Shown here one piece after another: positions 7,982-15,605 of a DNA stretch of 64,000 nucleotides (the first letter of the stretch is position 1; every line of letters starts with the position of its first letter). Source of the DNA: a virus; the IMG/VR virus record IMGVR_UViG_3300005253_000144, positions 38,175 to 102,174 of that record, one strand, 5' to 3'. The translations under genes and the position numbers were made by a program. The notes below the pieces were generated by a model, which saw nothing but the letters and a program-made list of their open reading frames with translations, ran no database searches and had not been told where the DNA came from.

Positions 7982-8193
7982 AATTTGTTACCTCCCAACT
8001 TAGTCTCATTGTTCGTTGGGGTATTTACCCAGTTTATAAACGGCTCTTTCTTACTGCGTTCCGGCATTCCCTGCCAACGCGCCCGACCAACCGTACCAGC
8101 CGACATGAGCCTGGGCTTGAGGTCTTTCCCTCGGTCACGCAGTTCTCTGCGAACGAGACCGGATGTCCAGGCCTCCAGGTAGTTCTCTACCAA
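7978..8193 (-). CDS. Small basic ORF, possibly overlapping a structured RNA
   Basis: 71 codons from TTG 8193, with a 4-base overlap to the next gene that favours translation. The predicted product is Arg/Lys rich (GLVRRELRDRGKD). The start codon is poor and the SD weak. The same DNA carries three similar hairpins (8178-8191, 8138-8151, 8063-8075), so it may be an RNA element instead of, or as well as, a gene. Confidence 0.4.
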   Translation of the reverse strand: MVENYLEAWTSGLVRRELRDRGKDLKPRLMSAGTVGRARWQGMPERSKKEPFINWVNTPTNNETKLGGNKL

Positions 8194-8220
8194 CGAGCCT
8201 TATGGGACAGGCAATTCCAG

Positions 8221-8249
8221 CACAAATGCCTAAGAAATAGGCATTTGTG
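8221..8249. terminator. Perfect 12-bp hairpin at the end of the HNH gene
   Basis: CACAAATGCCTA pairs with TAGGCATTTGTG over a 5-nt AGAAA loop. It overlaps the last codons of the HNH gene at 8230. There is no T run, so it may be an RNA-stability or processing element rather than a true terminator. Confidence 0.5.
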
Positions 8250-8601
8250 TAGCACCTAAATTATAAGCCAATCCCAATTCTTTTGGTAGTTGAGTATATG
8301 TTTCCGCGGATAGCCAATCTTTGGGATGGGTGTTTCCCTTTGAATTATTGCATTCATGACAAGCGGGGACTAAGTTTTCCAATGCTTCAACTCCGCCCAG
8401 GATTTTCGGGATGAAGTGGTCAACAGTAAAAGCGGTAGGGTTTTTCATTCGCGGTTTTCCAAAATTCAGCTTTCTCCAACAATAGATACAGTTACCCTGT
8501 GTTTTTCCTAATATGCAAGCGCGCAAATTTATATCGATTGTTATCCAATAACCTTGTACTTTAACCCTAGGATTTTTGAAGCCGCCTAAAATACGTTTCA
8601 T
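8230..8601 (-). CDS. HNH endonuclease
   Basis: 123 aa. The ordered motifs of the HNH fold are visible: CIYC (first Cys pair) near residue 38, DHFIPK as the first catalytic His, then NLVPACHECNNSKG with the second Cys pair and Asn. Length suits a free-standing phage HNH enzyme. It overlaps the GH25 gene by 4 bases. In phages such genes are mostly homing endonucleases. No intron is seen here. Confidence 0.85.
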   Translation of the reverse strand: MKRILGGFKNPRVKVQGYWITIDINLRACILGKTQGNCIYCWRKLNFGKPRMKNPTAFTVDHFIPKILGGVEALENLVPACHECNNSKGNTHPKDWLSAETYTQLPKELGLAYNLGATQMPIS

Positions 8602-9356
8602 TTGCGGTTCACTAATTTTATTAATTCATATAGACAGCCGCTTGAGGGAATTTCAGGGTCAGGCGGCGGGTCTACCGGAGGCACATCTTGAACTTTTAGA
8701 TAGCTATCCCAATCCCATAGGAAGTCGTTCCTATCCAATGTATGACCTGCTGTTTTATCCCAAGGGCTGAATTGATGGGCAACAACATCTTCCAGAACAT
8801 AGCCTCTAGGGATACCAAAGCGTGCAAAGTTTATGCCATAATACGCCGCCCATAAAGGATGCCGGAGGATTGAGATGGGGATATTTCTTGGCAATTCATA
8901 ATCCCACCACCATTTCCCGGTATAGTTCCAGATAAATTCTTCGTCCCACCACTTTCTTGCCTCTGCGAAAGCATCCACCAGCATATGCAGGCGCGCTAAT
9001 TTACTAATATGTGCTATCTGCCGGGGATGCTGTTCCACGTCTATCGCATAAATATCCTCGTCTTTGTGGTCTCCAATATGGTCGATACCAAGTTTTACTT
9101 GCTGCGCAGGACTGAGACCGCCTGAAAGATTAGCGTCAAATGTAATAAATGTTGTTGCACCGCGTAGCTCAAACATGTTTGCGGCAGTCCAATTATTTTC
9201 AAATTGTGAATCAATATGCCCCCTATAGTCAGGCGCCATAAAATAGCCGTCTGATACTTTACACATCGCCCCCTTGACCCCGGCATCTCTAAGCCTATTC
9301 CAGGGAAGAACTCCATTATGATGCGAAACATCGATGAAATCCATTACTGGAGCCAT
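8598..9356 (-). CDS. GH25-family lysozyme (endolysin)
   Basis: 252 aa. GH25 hallmarks in order: FIDVSHHNG near residue 7, AIDVEQHP around 105 with the catalytic acids, WAAYYG near 175 and AHQFS/DRNDF near the end of the domain. The enzyme hydrolyses the N-acetylmuramic acid linkage of peptidoglycan. A short Pro-rich linker and 15 residues replace the usual C-terminal binding domain, so the protein seems to rely on the catalytic domain. No signal peptide, consistent with holin-dependent release. ACAGGAG precedes the ATG, and a promoter is at 9398-9427. Confidence 0.9.
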   Translation of the reverse strand: MAPVMDFIDVSHHNGVLPWNRLRDAGVKGAMCKVSDGYFMAPDYRGHIDSQFENNWTAANMFELRGATTFITFDANLSGGLSPAQQVKLGIDHIGDHKDEDIYAIDVEQHPRQIAHISKLARLHMLVDAFAEARKWWDEEFIWNYTGKWWWDYELPRNIPISILRHPLWAAYYGINFARFGIPRGYVLEDVVAHQFSPWDKTAGHTLDRNDFLWDWDSYLKVQDVPPVDPPPDPEIPSSGCLYELIKLVNRK

Positions 9357-9397
9357 GTCTTTTCTCCTGTTTGTCTGATGGTCTATGCTTTTCTTCT

Positions 9398-9427
9398 ACT
9401 TTATCACAGATTTATTCCATTAGTCAA
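9398..9427 (-). promoter_or_regulatory. Promoter of the lysozyme unit
   Basis: TTGACT, 18 bp, TAAAGT on the minus strand, 40-70 bp upstream of the GH25 start. Confidence 0.65.
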
Positions 9428-9470
9428 TAAGCTGAAGCGGTAAATGTTAATGTGCATTTGGATTTTTAAT

Positions 9471-9499
9471 CAAAAAACCCCGCAAATAATTGGGCGGTT
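9471..9499 (-). terminator. Intrinsic terminator of the 9.5-10 kb RNA unit
   Basis: On the minus strand CCGC and GCGG form a short stem followed by GG and six T residues. It ends the transcript that starts near 9962. Confidence 0.65.
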
Positions 9500-9800
9500 A
9501 GCGTCAAGCATTTACGCTATACTCCAGGGCCTACTCCGCTTAAGCATCCGTATATCTGGCGGTCTTCCTTTAGCGTAATCTCTTGATTGGTTGGCTCTGT
9601 TTGCAGAGATTTCTCAACTAGGGTGCAATTATTCACCTAGCCTTCTTCTCACTATACCCCAGAAGCGGTTTTTCTCCTTGGTTTGAGTCTAGCGCGCCTA
9701 GCTCGGTATAGCGGCATCCACATCTCAGCTTGTTTTATAGCCAATCGCCCAATTAGTTACGGGATTTTTCGGTTTTTAAGGTTCACTTCTTTTCTTAGGA
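9471..9800 (-). ncRNA. Candidate structured non-coding RNA after a tRNA-like gene
   Basis: No credible ORF occurs in these ~330 bases. The minus-strand sequence is full of strong local helices: GAGCTAG with CTAGACTC (one bulge), CTAGGTG with CACCCTAG, CTCTG with CAGAG, AATCTCT with AGAGATT, and TAGCGT with ACGCTA. It lies between a consensus promoter (9969-9997) and a terminator, directly downstream of the tRNA-like gene. Large phage RNAs such as ROOL and GOLLD often lie next to tRNAs, but I cannot assign a family from sequence alone. Confidence 0.5.
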
Positions 9801-9944
9801 TTGAATATTTTCTTAGGCCGACAGGACTTGCACCTGTGACCTCCGTGCTTTTGGCAACGGTGCTCTATCAGCGCTACTTACTTGGCCGGGAGCGACCCAT
9901 TCTTTCGGCACCTATCTGAGCTACAGCCTAAGAAAATATTCAAT
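9800..9944. repeat. Long inverted repeat enclosing the tRNA-like gene
   Basis: The 18 bases at 9801-9818 are the exact reverse complement of 9926-9943, and one more pair extends it at 9800/9944. It lengthens the acceptor stem of the tRNA-like gene into a ~19-bp rod. TTTTCTTAGG also recurs directly at 9790-9799. Confidence 0.9.
9813..9930 (-). tRNA. tRNA-like gene with ~43-nt D-loop insertion (identity unclear)
   Basis: Acceptor arms TAGGCTG and CGGCCTA pair 7 of 7. U8-A9 and the D-stem GCTC/GAGC are present, and the T arm is ACAGG/CCTGT around TGCAAGT. The D loop is expanded by about 43 nt that fold into their own hairpin (GCCG ... CGGC). The anticodon arm (CCG ... CGG) is one nucleotide longer than canonical and lacks a clear U33, so no anticodon can be assigned with confidence. 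It may need processing, be a tRNA mimic, or be decaying. Confidence 0.55.
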
Positions 9945-9968
9945 TATTAATTTTCTGAATTCCATGTA

Positions 9969-9997
9969 ATATTACCATTTGCGCTATAATTTGTCAA
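9969..9997 (-). promoter_or_regulatory. Consensus promoter for the tRNA-like/ncRNA unit
   Basis: TTGACA, 17 bp, TAATAT on the minus strand. The spacer contains TATAGCG, shared with the promoters at 35412, 44517 and 46341; the one at 44678 has TATAGCA. Expected transcription start is near 9962. Confidence 0.85.
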
Positions 9998-10018
9998 GTG
10001 TTTTATATCAGATATATA

Positions 10019-11596
10019 TCAGAAAAGATTCTGCTGGATACCTAAACTCAACCAATAATCTAGCCGCGCTTTAGCAATGTCAATGTATGCCCGTAAAAAT
10101 TCTACACCAACTATGCATTCCCAGCCTGCCTGGAACGCGCCTATCATTTCGCTACCAGTTCCCGCAAATGGCACGAAAATACGGCGTGGGGCATATTCAT
10201 CTGGTGGGAGTAGCAGAGTTGCTAAGTGTTTGATTAGGGCAATCGTTTTTATGGTGGGGTGTACATTGCGCTTACAGGGTTCATCCTCTCCCTTGTCATT
10301 TATATGATGGGTGCTGTGTAGGTCCCCGCATTTGGCGCAGGGGATGTGATGGATTAATCCTTTCTCGCGCTCAACATTTCCGGTCTTTGCCATATATTTG
10401 AAGGCCGCTTCCTGTTCTAGCTTTTCGTATACATAATCAGCGTTGAAAAAGAATTGTGACGCGCCGCCAGAGTCGCCATAGGTATCCTGCAAAGTCGGTC
10501 TATCGCGGTCTCCTTTGTGCCAACCCCAGTTTTTAGCATTGTGTTCGGGAGTCATCAGTCCACTTTTCAAATGCCCGCTCTGCCTATCCAGTTCTCTTGC
10601 CGGACATCCTTCAACGCATTCCCAGACCGCACTTTCACCGCCAACTTCCTCGCCTTCGTAATCTTCGCCGACCGCGTCTCCGAACGGTTTTGCGCCGTCT
10701 GTAAATCGGTTGATAATATAGCCGTCCGGGGAAGTGCCAATGCGCTTGCAGTCTGGGGAATGTTGGATTATGAAGTTGGCTGGCCAGCGGCCAGAGGAAC
10801 CACCCCATTCCTTTTCTTTCTCTGTTTCCGCCCACCCATAAATGTGAGACGGCCCGCTCCCGGTCGGTCCTACTGGTTTTCCAATCCTCCCCCCATCAAT
10901 ATTCAACGCCCCCGCCCCCGTGCGCGTGATGTCGTCTACCGGTCTACCTTTCTCTGTGTACGGTTTCTGGAATACGATTATCGGCTCAAGTGCGGGCTTT
11001 TGAGCTTGCAGTCCGTAGCGGTGACCTTCCCAGGTTTTGGCTAGGTCGGTGGTAGCCTGTTCTCTATAATTGGTGTGTCTACCATCAAATATACTATTCT
11101 CTTGAATATCTTGTGTTTGTCTAGTACCACCATCTCTATATCGGTCATACCATTCTGATTCTCTCTCTGCCCCCGCCGCCTTATCAATCTGCGTATCAAT
11201 CCGAGTAGCTTTCGGAAATCCACTCCCATAAACCCAACCCATCATCGGGTGGATAATATAACCACTGTCCTCAATCGCAACCGCCATCCGGTGTGCTGTT
11301 CTACTGCCGCCGAATGTCATACAAAATGCGCCGGGATATAGTAAGTCCCAAAAGGCGCGCCATGTTTCTGGTCGGAATGCCACATCGCCTCCGTCCCATT
11401 CCTGTGACATAAAACCGCGGGATACCCGCTGAAATGCACCATCGCTCCCAAACTGAGCAGGTGCCGCGCCATCTTTTCCAAAACGTTTGGTGATACTGGT
11501 TAGATGATAGGGAGGGTCCGCGAGGAGTGCGTGAAAAGGCGCACCATCATAATGTTTAGCAAAACGTATTACATCACCATTTAATATTCTATTCAC
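10019..11596 (-). CDS. DNA N4/N6 methyltransferase, beta-type order
   Basis: 525 aa. Motif IV is DPPY at residues 27-30 and the AdoMet motif I is VPFAGTGSEMIGA near the C-terminus (~475-490), the order of beta-group amino methyltransferases. The ~400 residues between them are long and should hold target recognition, including Cys/His clusters (CVEGCPA, CAKCGDLHSTHH). It would methylate adenine N6 or cytosine N4. No restriction partner is adjacent. It overlaps the upstream HNH gene by 8 bases. Confidence 0.88.
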   Translation of the reverse strand: MNRILNGDVIRFAKHYDGAPFHALLADPPYHLTSITKRFGKDGAAPAQFGSDGAFQRVSRGFMSQEWDGGDVAFRPETWRAFWDLLYPGAFCMTFGGSRTAHRMAVAIEDSGYIIHPMMGWVYGSGFPKATRIDTQIDKAAGAERESEWYDRYRDGGTRQTQDIQENSIFDGRHTNYREQATTDLAKTWEGHRYGLQAQKPALEPIIVFQKPYTEKGRPVDDITRTGAGALNIDGGRIGKPVGPTGSGPSHIYGWAETEKEKEWGGSSGRWPANFIIQHSPDCKRIGTSPDGYIINRFTDGAKPFGDAVGEDYEGEEVGGESAVWECVEGCPARELDRQSGHLKSGLMTPEHNAKNWGWHKGDRDRPTLQDTYGDSGGASQFFFNADYVYEKLEQEAAFKYMAKTGNVEREKGLIHHIPCAKCGDLHSTHHINDKGEDEPCKRNVHPTIKTIALIKHLATLLLPPDEYAPRRIFVPFAGTGSEMIGAFQAGWECIVGVEFLRAYIDIAKARLDYWLSLGIQQNLF

Positions 11597-12131
11597 GCTC
11601 TGCCCTTTGTAATTTTATTTCTCTGATACGATGACATCTGGGGCATACAGTTATAAGATTTTTAATCTGGTTTGCTTTTGAATAATCATTAAATTTCCTA
11701 GAAGGAACGATATGATGTACATGTAATGAGTGCCCTATATTTTCCAGACACTCACTTTCCGTTATTAAACAATCTTGACATGTATTATTATCTCGGTTTT
11801 TTACGGCTCTACGCTGTGCATACCAGTTTGCTCCGTGATGATTTATACCATTTCCATGAATAAACTGTGGATGATTTTTACCAATTCGGTATTCATCTCT
11901 GCATGGCCTAGAGCAATATTTTCCCGCCCCTTTATGTTGTTCAAGTTTGCTTTTGGCTATTACAAAGTTCTTTCCACAATTTAAACATTGTTTTTTGGCT
12001 AACCTAAGATGTGGTCTTGCTTTAATTGCAGCGTACTGGCAATCTTTTGAACAATGTTTACCGCGGCCATGTTTGATACGTGAAGGATTCCTACTAAATA
12101 TTTTTCCACAACATTCACATATGAAGTCCAT
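11589..12131 (-). CDS. HNH endonuclease with N-terminal zinc fingers
   Basis: 180 aa from ATG 12131. Two Cys-rich fingers come first (CECCGKIFSRNPS and CLNCGKNFVI, each followed by CS-C). The HNH core follows: NTCQDC, HVHHIVPSRKF and NLITVCPRCH. Such tandem fingers plus HNH occur in phage homing endonucleases. A TTG at 12182 would extend the frame, but a TATAAT sits just upstream of the ATG, so a leaderless ATG start is more likely. Confidence 0.8.
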   Translation of the reverse strand: MDFICECCGKIFSRNPSRIKHGRGKHCSKDCQYAAIKARPHLRLAKKQCLNCGKNFVIAKSKLEQHKGAGKYCSRPCRDEYRIGKNHPQFIHGNGINHHGANWYAQRRAVKNRDNNTCQDCLITESECLENIGHSLHVHHIVPSRKFNDYSKANQIKNLITVCPRCHRIREIKLQRAERE

Positions 12132-12253
12132 TTTATTATTATAAGATAAATCATGGGACGAGGCAATTGAAATACATAGCAAAGGCTATAACATCCCCTG
12201 TAATTATCCTTGCATTTATGCTTTCCATTTCTTAATTATACCAATATTGATAC

Positions 12254-12282
12254 TTGACATTTCACATCGCATCTGCTATACT
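12254..12282 (+). promoter_or_regulatory. Consensus promoter facing against the local genes
   Basis: TTGACA at 12254-12259, exactly 17 bp, TATACT at 12277-12282, on the plus strand. No plus-strand gene follows; a terminator lies about 30 bp downstream. Confidence 0.75.
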
Positions 12283-12288
12283 TTGGTT

Positions 12289-12336
12289 ATAACCCCTTGG
12301 CCTGCCCCCCTCAGGTCCGGGGGTTTATTTTATTTT
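12289..12336 (+). ncRNA. Candidate ~45-nt RNA antisense to a gene end
   Basis: Predicted start is ~7 bp after the 12277 -10 element. A G/C stem (five C at 12306-12310 with five G at 12319-12323) is followed by TTTATTTTATTTT, a classical intrinsic terminator. The transcript would overlap the 3' end of the minus-strand gene at 12311-12652. It may be an sRNA, an antisense RNA or a promoter-proximal stop. Confidence 0.5.
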
Positions 12337-12652
12337 CTGTAAATAGTCTTTCGGCATGATTACTATCCAATAGAGTAACGACCTCTTTAGTCGTGTTGCT
12401 GTAAATGGGGTAATAATCTTTATCTCCGCATCTCACCATATGCAGAGTCCGCGATTTTGTCAGCCTCACATATCGCTTGCTTTTATTCCTTCTTATCGAA
12501 TGTAGAATTTCCGTTCTTAATTCATCCGTGAAGTTGATATCCAGCTTTTCTCTGGCTCTTTTTATCGTATGGCGGCGATAACCCACTTCGCGCGTATAGC
12601 GTGCCCTTTTCCTTCTTCTTCTTCGCTTTGATGACCCGCGCCTACGCGGCAT
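12311..12652 (-). CDS. Small very basic hypothetical protein
   Basis: 113 aa with a strongly Arg/Lys-rich N-terminus (RRRGSSKRRRRRKRARY) that suggests nucleic-acid binding. The C-terminal half is mixed and not recognised. It lies 7 bases after the ClpP-like gene's stop. A plus-strand promoter/terminator unit overlaps its last codons. Confidence 0.6.
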   Translation of the reverse strand: MPRRRGSSKRRRRRKRARYTREVGYRRHTIKRAREKLDINFTDELRTEILHSIRRNKSKRYVRLTKSRTLHMVRCGDKDYYPIYSNTTKEVVTLLDSNHAERLFTENKINPRT

Positions 12653-12659
12653 CTAATGT

Positions 12660-13286
12660 CTACGCGTTGCCGTAGATATTATCAACCATGCCAGCCTTGA
12701 TAGCCATATCAGCATTGAACCAAGTATTATGCTTTAATGATTTCTCAACATCCTCCCGCTTAAGAGTGCTATTATTCAGATAAAATGTGGTGATGCGTTC
12801 TATCATCATATCCAATAGCTTAACATCGTCTTTAATTTGTGTATATGTACCCCACATAAATGCCGACAATTCGTGGATAAGCATGTAGGCCGAGGGTTGG
12901 ATATATCTTTGTGAACAGGCCATCGAAATGAACGTGGCCGCACTCGCGCACATTCCCTCAACAATGGAATAGATGGGCGTCTGGATTTGTTTGATTTGGT
13001 CTGAAATCGCAAACCCATCAGTCACCGAACCGCCCCAAGAATTTATATGAAGCCAGATGGGAATGGGTGGAAAGTCAGGTGGGAGTGCTCTTGAAATGTG
13101 TTCACTACGCAAGAAATTGTCCGCTTCCCTAAGCCGCTGCAACAATGTTAATCCCCTATCCGAATTAACATCAGCATAGAAATAGACATGATTATTAATT
13201 GCTTCGACAGTAGTTGGTGCAATAAATCGTGGTCCCTCATCTGCCGTTGGGGGAGTTGGTGATTCAAATGTTGGTTTTGGATACAT
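12660..13286 (-). CDS. ClpP-like serine protease (S14 fold)
   Basis: 208 aa from ATG 13286, which has AAGGAG 9 nt upstream. ClpP signatures: INSWGGSVTDGFAI (oxyanion region), EGMCASAATFISMA with the nucleophile Ser, and YMLIHELSAF with the catalytic His. No ATPase partner is nearby. Phage ClpP-like proteins usually act as prohead proteases, but no capsid gene is present here, so it could instead act on host proteins. It overlaps the upstream methyltransferase by 23 bases. Confidence 0.85.
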   Translation of the reverse strand: MYPKPTFESPTPPTADEGPRFIAPTTVEAINNHVYFYADVNSDRGLTLLQRLREADNFLRSEHISRALPPDFPPIPIWLHINSWGGSVTDGFAISDQIKQIQTPIYSIVEGMCASAATFISMACSQRYIQPSAYMLIHELSAFMWGTYTQIKDDVKLLDMMIERITTFYLNNSTLKREDVEKSLKHNTWFNADMAIKAGMVDNIYGNA

Positions 13287-14103
13287 AATTTCTTTCTCCT
13301 TTTGTTTGATTTTCTGCCGGTGCAAGTCCGGGCAGATGAACGCTCGCTAATAAACCTTTTGCCATTTTACAATATTTTTCTACAACTTCAATTCCAATCC
13401 CCTTGCGCCCTATATCTTGGGCTGCCCGCAATGTAGTGCCGCTCCCCATAAATGGGTCTACAACAGTATCGCCTAGATATGAGTACAATTTTATCAGACG
13501 TTTTGGCAATTCATAGGGAAATGGAGCTGGATGTTTAGATGCCGTTACAGGCGTAAAGAACCAAGTCTCTTGGGTATAGGTCAAAAACTCTTTGCGTTCC
13601 CAAGGACCTGATTCCATCCCTTCCGAACTACGTTTCTCTCCCCATTTCTCGGCCACAATAATATATTCATGGCGCCCTCGAAGAACGGGAGCACTGGCAC
13701 TTTGCCAGCTACCCCATGCGGTCGTACCTAATGGAGTTTGTTTGTCCCAAACAATAATCCCAAGTAGCCGCATTAATCGGCGTAGCTGAATCGTGATATC
13801 GGCATGGATAGGGTAGTAAGGATTACGGCCTTGGTCATTAATATTTATGCATAATCGACCGCCACCAATTAATATTCTCTGGCAGGCTATCCAAACAGAA
13901 TCAAGCCAAGCCAAATAGTCCCAATATTCTTTGCTGTCATTGGTTTGATGATTCTCATCGCCATATTCTTTGCCAACATTATAGGGTGGCGATGTGACAA
14001 TAAGGGCTATGGAATTCATTGGAATCGCACTCAATATTTCTAAACTATCGCCATGAAATATTGTGGAATTTTCATTCTGATAAAATGGCTTAAGATATCT
14101 CAT
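13264..14103 (-). CDS. DNA N4/N6 methyltransferase (TSPPY type)
   Basis: 279 aa. Motif IV is TSPPYNVG at 37-44 and motif I DPFMGSGTT near 216-224, the beta-group order and a compact single-domain length. TSPPY favours N4-cytosine methylation, though N6-adenine enzymes also use it. The KHPAPFPYELPKRLIKLYS block before motif I is typical of the family. It ends inside the ClpP-like gene start and follows a stand-alone DNA-binding protein. Confidence 0.9.
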   Translation of the reverse strand: MRYLKPFYQNENSTIFHGDSLEILSAIPMNSIALIVTSPPYNVGKEYGDENHQTNDSKEYWDYLAWLDSVWIACQRILIGGGRLCININDQGRNPYYPIHADITIQLRRLMRLLGIIVWDKQTPLGTTAWGSWQSASAPVLRGRHEYIIVAEKWGEKRSSEGMESGPWERKEFLTYTQETWFFTPVTASKHPAPFPYELPKRLIKLYSYLGDTVVDPFMGSGTTLRAAQDIGRKGIGIEVVEKYCKMAKGLLASVHLPGLAPAENQTKGERNYVSKTNI

Positions 14104-14394
14104 TTATTCCGCGGGGTCAACTTGAATGTAGGGCATTAAATATGTGCCCATGTTCCGCTGCGTTTGTATGAAATCCTTCCCTATTTTGTGGCGGATGCGG
14201 GAGACAAGATTGGAAAGATTGTTCATTCCAAGCTGCATTTCTTTCATTATCTCATCTCTTGACACGGCATCCCCAATATTGTTAGCCAGCAATAACAAAA
14301 ATTTATATTCCATCATCGTAAGAAAAATCTCCCTATCATTTAAGAATATTTTTGCACGGTGAAAATCAATCGTTAAATTTCCATTTTGTAGCAT
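14104..14394 (-). CDS. Stand-alone PhoB/OmpR-type winged-helix protein
   Basis: 96 aa from ATG 14394 (GGTGA 6 nt upstream). The sequence follows the trans_reg_C effector domain: LTMMEYKFLLLLANNIGDAVSRDEI, then NLSNLVSRIRHKIG as the recognition helix and NMGTYL as the wing. There is no receiver domain, so it cannot be controlled by phosphotransfer. It is a candidate phage transcription regulator. Confidence 0.7.
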   Translation of the reverse strand: MLQNGNLTIDFHRAKIFLNDREIFLTMMEYKFLLLLANNIGDAVSRDEIMKEMQLGMNNLSNLVSRIRHKIGKDFIQTQRNMGTYLMPYIQVDPAE

Positions 14395-14398
14395 TATG

Positions 14399-14518
14399 TC
14401 ACCACAACTTCGGGGATTTATTGTTTTGGTAATTCTGATAGAGGATATATCCGGCAGCAAGAAGAATCGATATGACCACCGAAATTATATTTATGGTATT
14501 CAGTTTATTTTTTGTCAT
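14399..14518 (-). CDS. 39-aa single-pass membrane protein
   Basis: ATG 14518 overlaps the end of the upstream gene by 14 bases. The product has a single hydrophobic segment (INIISVVISILLAAGYIL, about residues 9-26) and a short polar tail. The stop lies 4 bases before the next ATG, and the GGTGA there spans its last codon. Confidence 0.55.
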   Translation of the reverse strand: MTKNKLNTINIISVVISILLAAGYILYQNYQNNKSPKLW

Positions 14519-14996
14519 TGGCAGCTCTACTCTCTTCTGTAATCGAATAATCGTCGATTCCCCATTCCTTTAATTGCTCCCATGTAGTAGCTAAAACGCG
14601 CGCCGCGGCGATAGTTCTTTGTTTGGGGGAAGCATGAGCCAGCAGAAACATTTTTCTAAATATGCGCTTTTCCAACACTATTCTATCCAATTCAGATGCA
14701 TATTTAGCCATCGCCTTTTCCCCCATCTTTTCAATCATATCTTCCGCCATATATGCATGGTCAATATATCTCATAGGAAACCAGCTTTTTGCATACCAAT
14801 AATCAATAGTGTCACAATAACTAAGGTCATGTTCTGTTATCCAGAAACATGGGCGCGGCAAAGACTTGATGTTTTCATTGGTTATATTTTCAATGTCCAC
14901 TTCTTCCCATTTCATTAACTCTGATGCCAGAAACTTAACTATCGCTAGTTCTTCCGTTGAGGGATTTCCCTTAAGAGAAAATTTGTCTTCGCTCAA
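14505..14996 (-). CDS. ABA-sandwich-like hypothetical protein
   Basis: 163 aa. EELAIVKFLASELMKW and IDHAYMAEDMIE resemble the AIVKFL and HAWMV blocks of the phage ABA-sandwich proteins at 2641 and 15546, and RTIAAARVLA matches their CIAAVKAL. The extra ~60 residues are not recognised. It overlaps the upstream gene by 4 bases. Confidence 0.6.
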   Translation of the reverse strand: MSEDKFSLKGNPSTEELAIVKFLASELMKWEEVDIENITNENIKSLPRPCFWITEHDLSYCDTIDYWYAKSWFPMRYIDHAYMAEDMIEKMGEKAMAKYASELDRIVLEKRIFRKMFLLAHASPKQRTIAAARVLATTWEQLKEWGIDDYSITEESRAANDKK

Positions 14997-15292
14997 TGCG
15001 GTCCTCCTGTAAGCGACCCATTTTTAATATCGCTTTTGGCCTTCCTCTCCCAGCCCGCCTCCTCCAATAATTCTGGGTGTATATGTTCTAAGCTTATCAA
15101 ATCCCCTTCCTTCGCAAGGATGACAAAAAAGCTTTTGTTGGAAAACCTTTCTTGTAAGTTCATTATGAGGTCAGTAATAGGCTCATAATCAACCTCTTCT
15201 CCTATTGTCATGATATAAATCGCCCCGTGATTCACGTCCACGCGCTTGATATCAATAATCGTTTTCAGTAATTTGAATAATATTTTTAACAC
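14993..15292 (-). CDS. Hypothetical protein
   Basis: 99 aa. The core GAIYIMTIG ... ITDLIMNLQERF ... FFVILAKEGD alternates strand-helix-strand. No family or catalytic motif recognised. It overlaps both neighbours by 4-7 bases, so it is cotranscribed in this minus-strand block. Confidence 0.55.
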   Translation of the reverse strand: MLKILFKLLKTIIDIKRVDVNHGAIYIMTIGEEVDYEPITDLIMNLQERFSNKSFFVILAKEGDLISLEHIHPELLEEAGWERKAKSDIKNGSLTGGPH

Positions 15293-15546
15293 CGTTCAGC
15301 CATTTCCTTTCCGCGCTGATTCAATGCAAAATAGGTGACTGTCCCCTCGGTATGCCTTTTCTTGATAAGCATTTTTTTCCAAAGTGAGTAACCTATTTTA
15401 CCCCCAATCCTTGTCAAATCACAATACCATCCTCCGGGTACTGCGCACACCAAATCTTTTCCGGCTACCATTTCAAGCAACACAAAATGCTCACGCGGGG
15501 TAATGTGCAAGGTGTTTATATCAGGAACAGGAATGCCAATAATCAT
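15286..15546 (-). CDS. Winged-helix-like hypothetical protein
   Basis: 86 aa. ATG 15546 directly follows a GTG that also overlaps the upstream stop (GTGATG). The AAGGAG lies in the 60-nt repeated block. The pattern ITPREHFVLLEMVAG ... YSLWKKMLIKKRHTEGTVTYFALNQRG resembles a winged helix with the wing near the end. Possible DNA-binding role. Confidence 0.55.
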   Translation of the reverse strand: MIIGIPVPDINTLHITPREHFVLLEMVAGKDLVCAVPGGWYCDLTRIGGKIGYSLWKKMLIKKRHTEGTVTYFALNQRGKEMAERC

Positions 15547-15605
15547 CACAATCCCCACTCCTTGCACTGCTCATCATCAGCAAGTGCTTTTACGGCGGCG
15601 ATGCA
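15546..15605. repeat. 60-nt perfect inverted repeat, copy 2 (partner 2932-2991)
   Basis: Identical, in reverse orientation, to the end of the gene at 2641-2991. It ends exactly at the stop codon in both copies. Confidence 0.95.
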
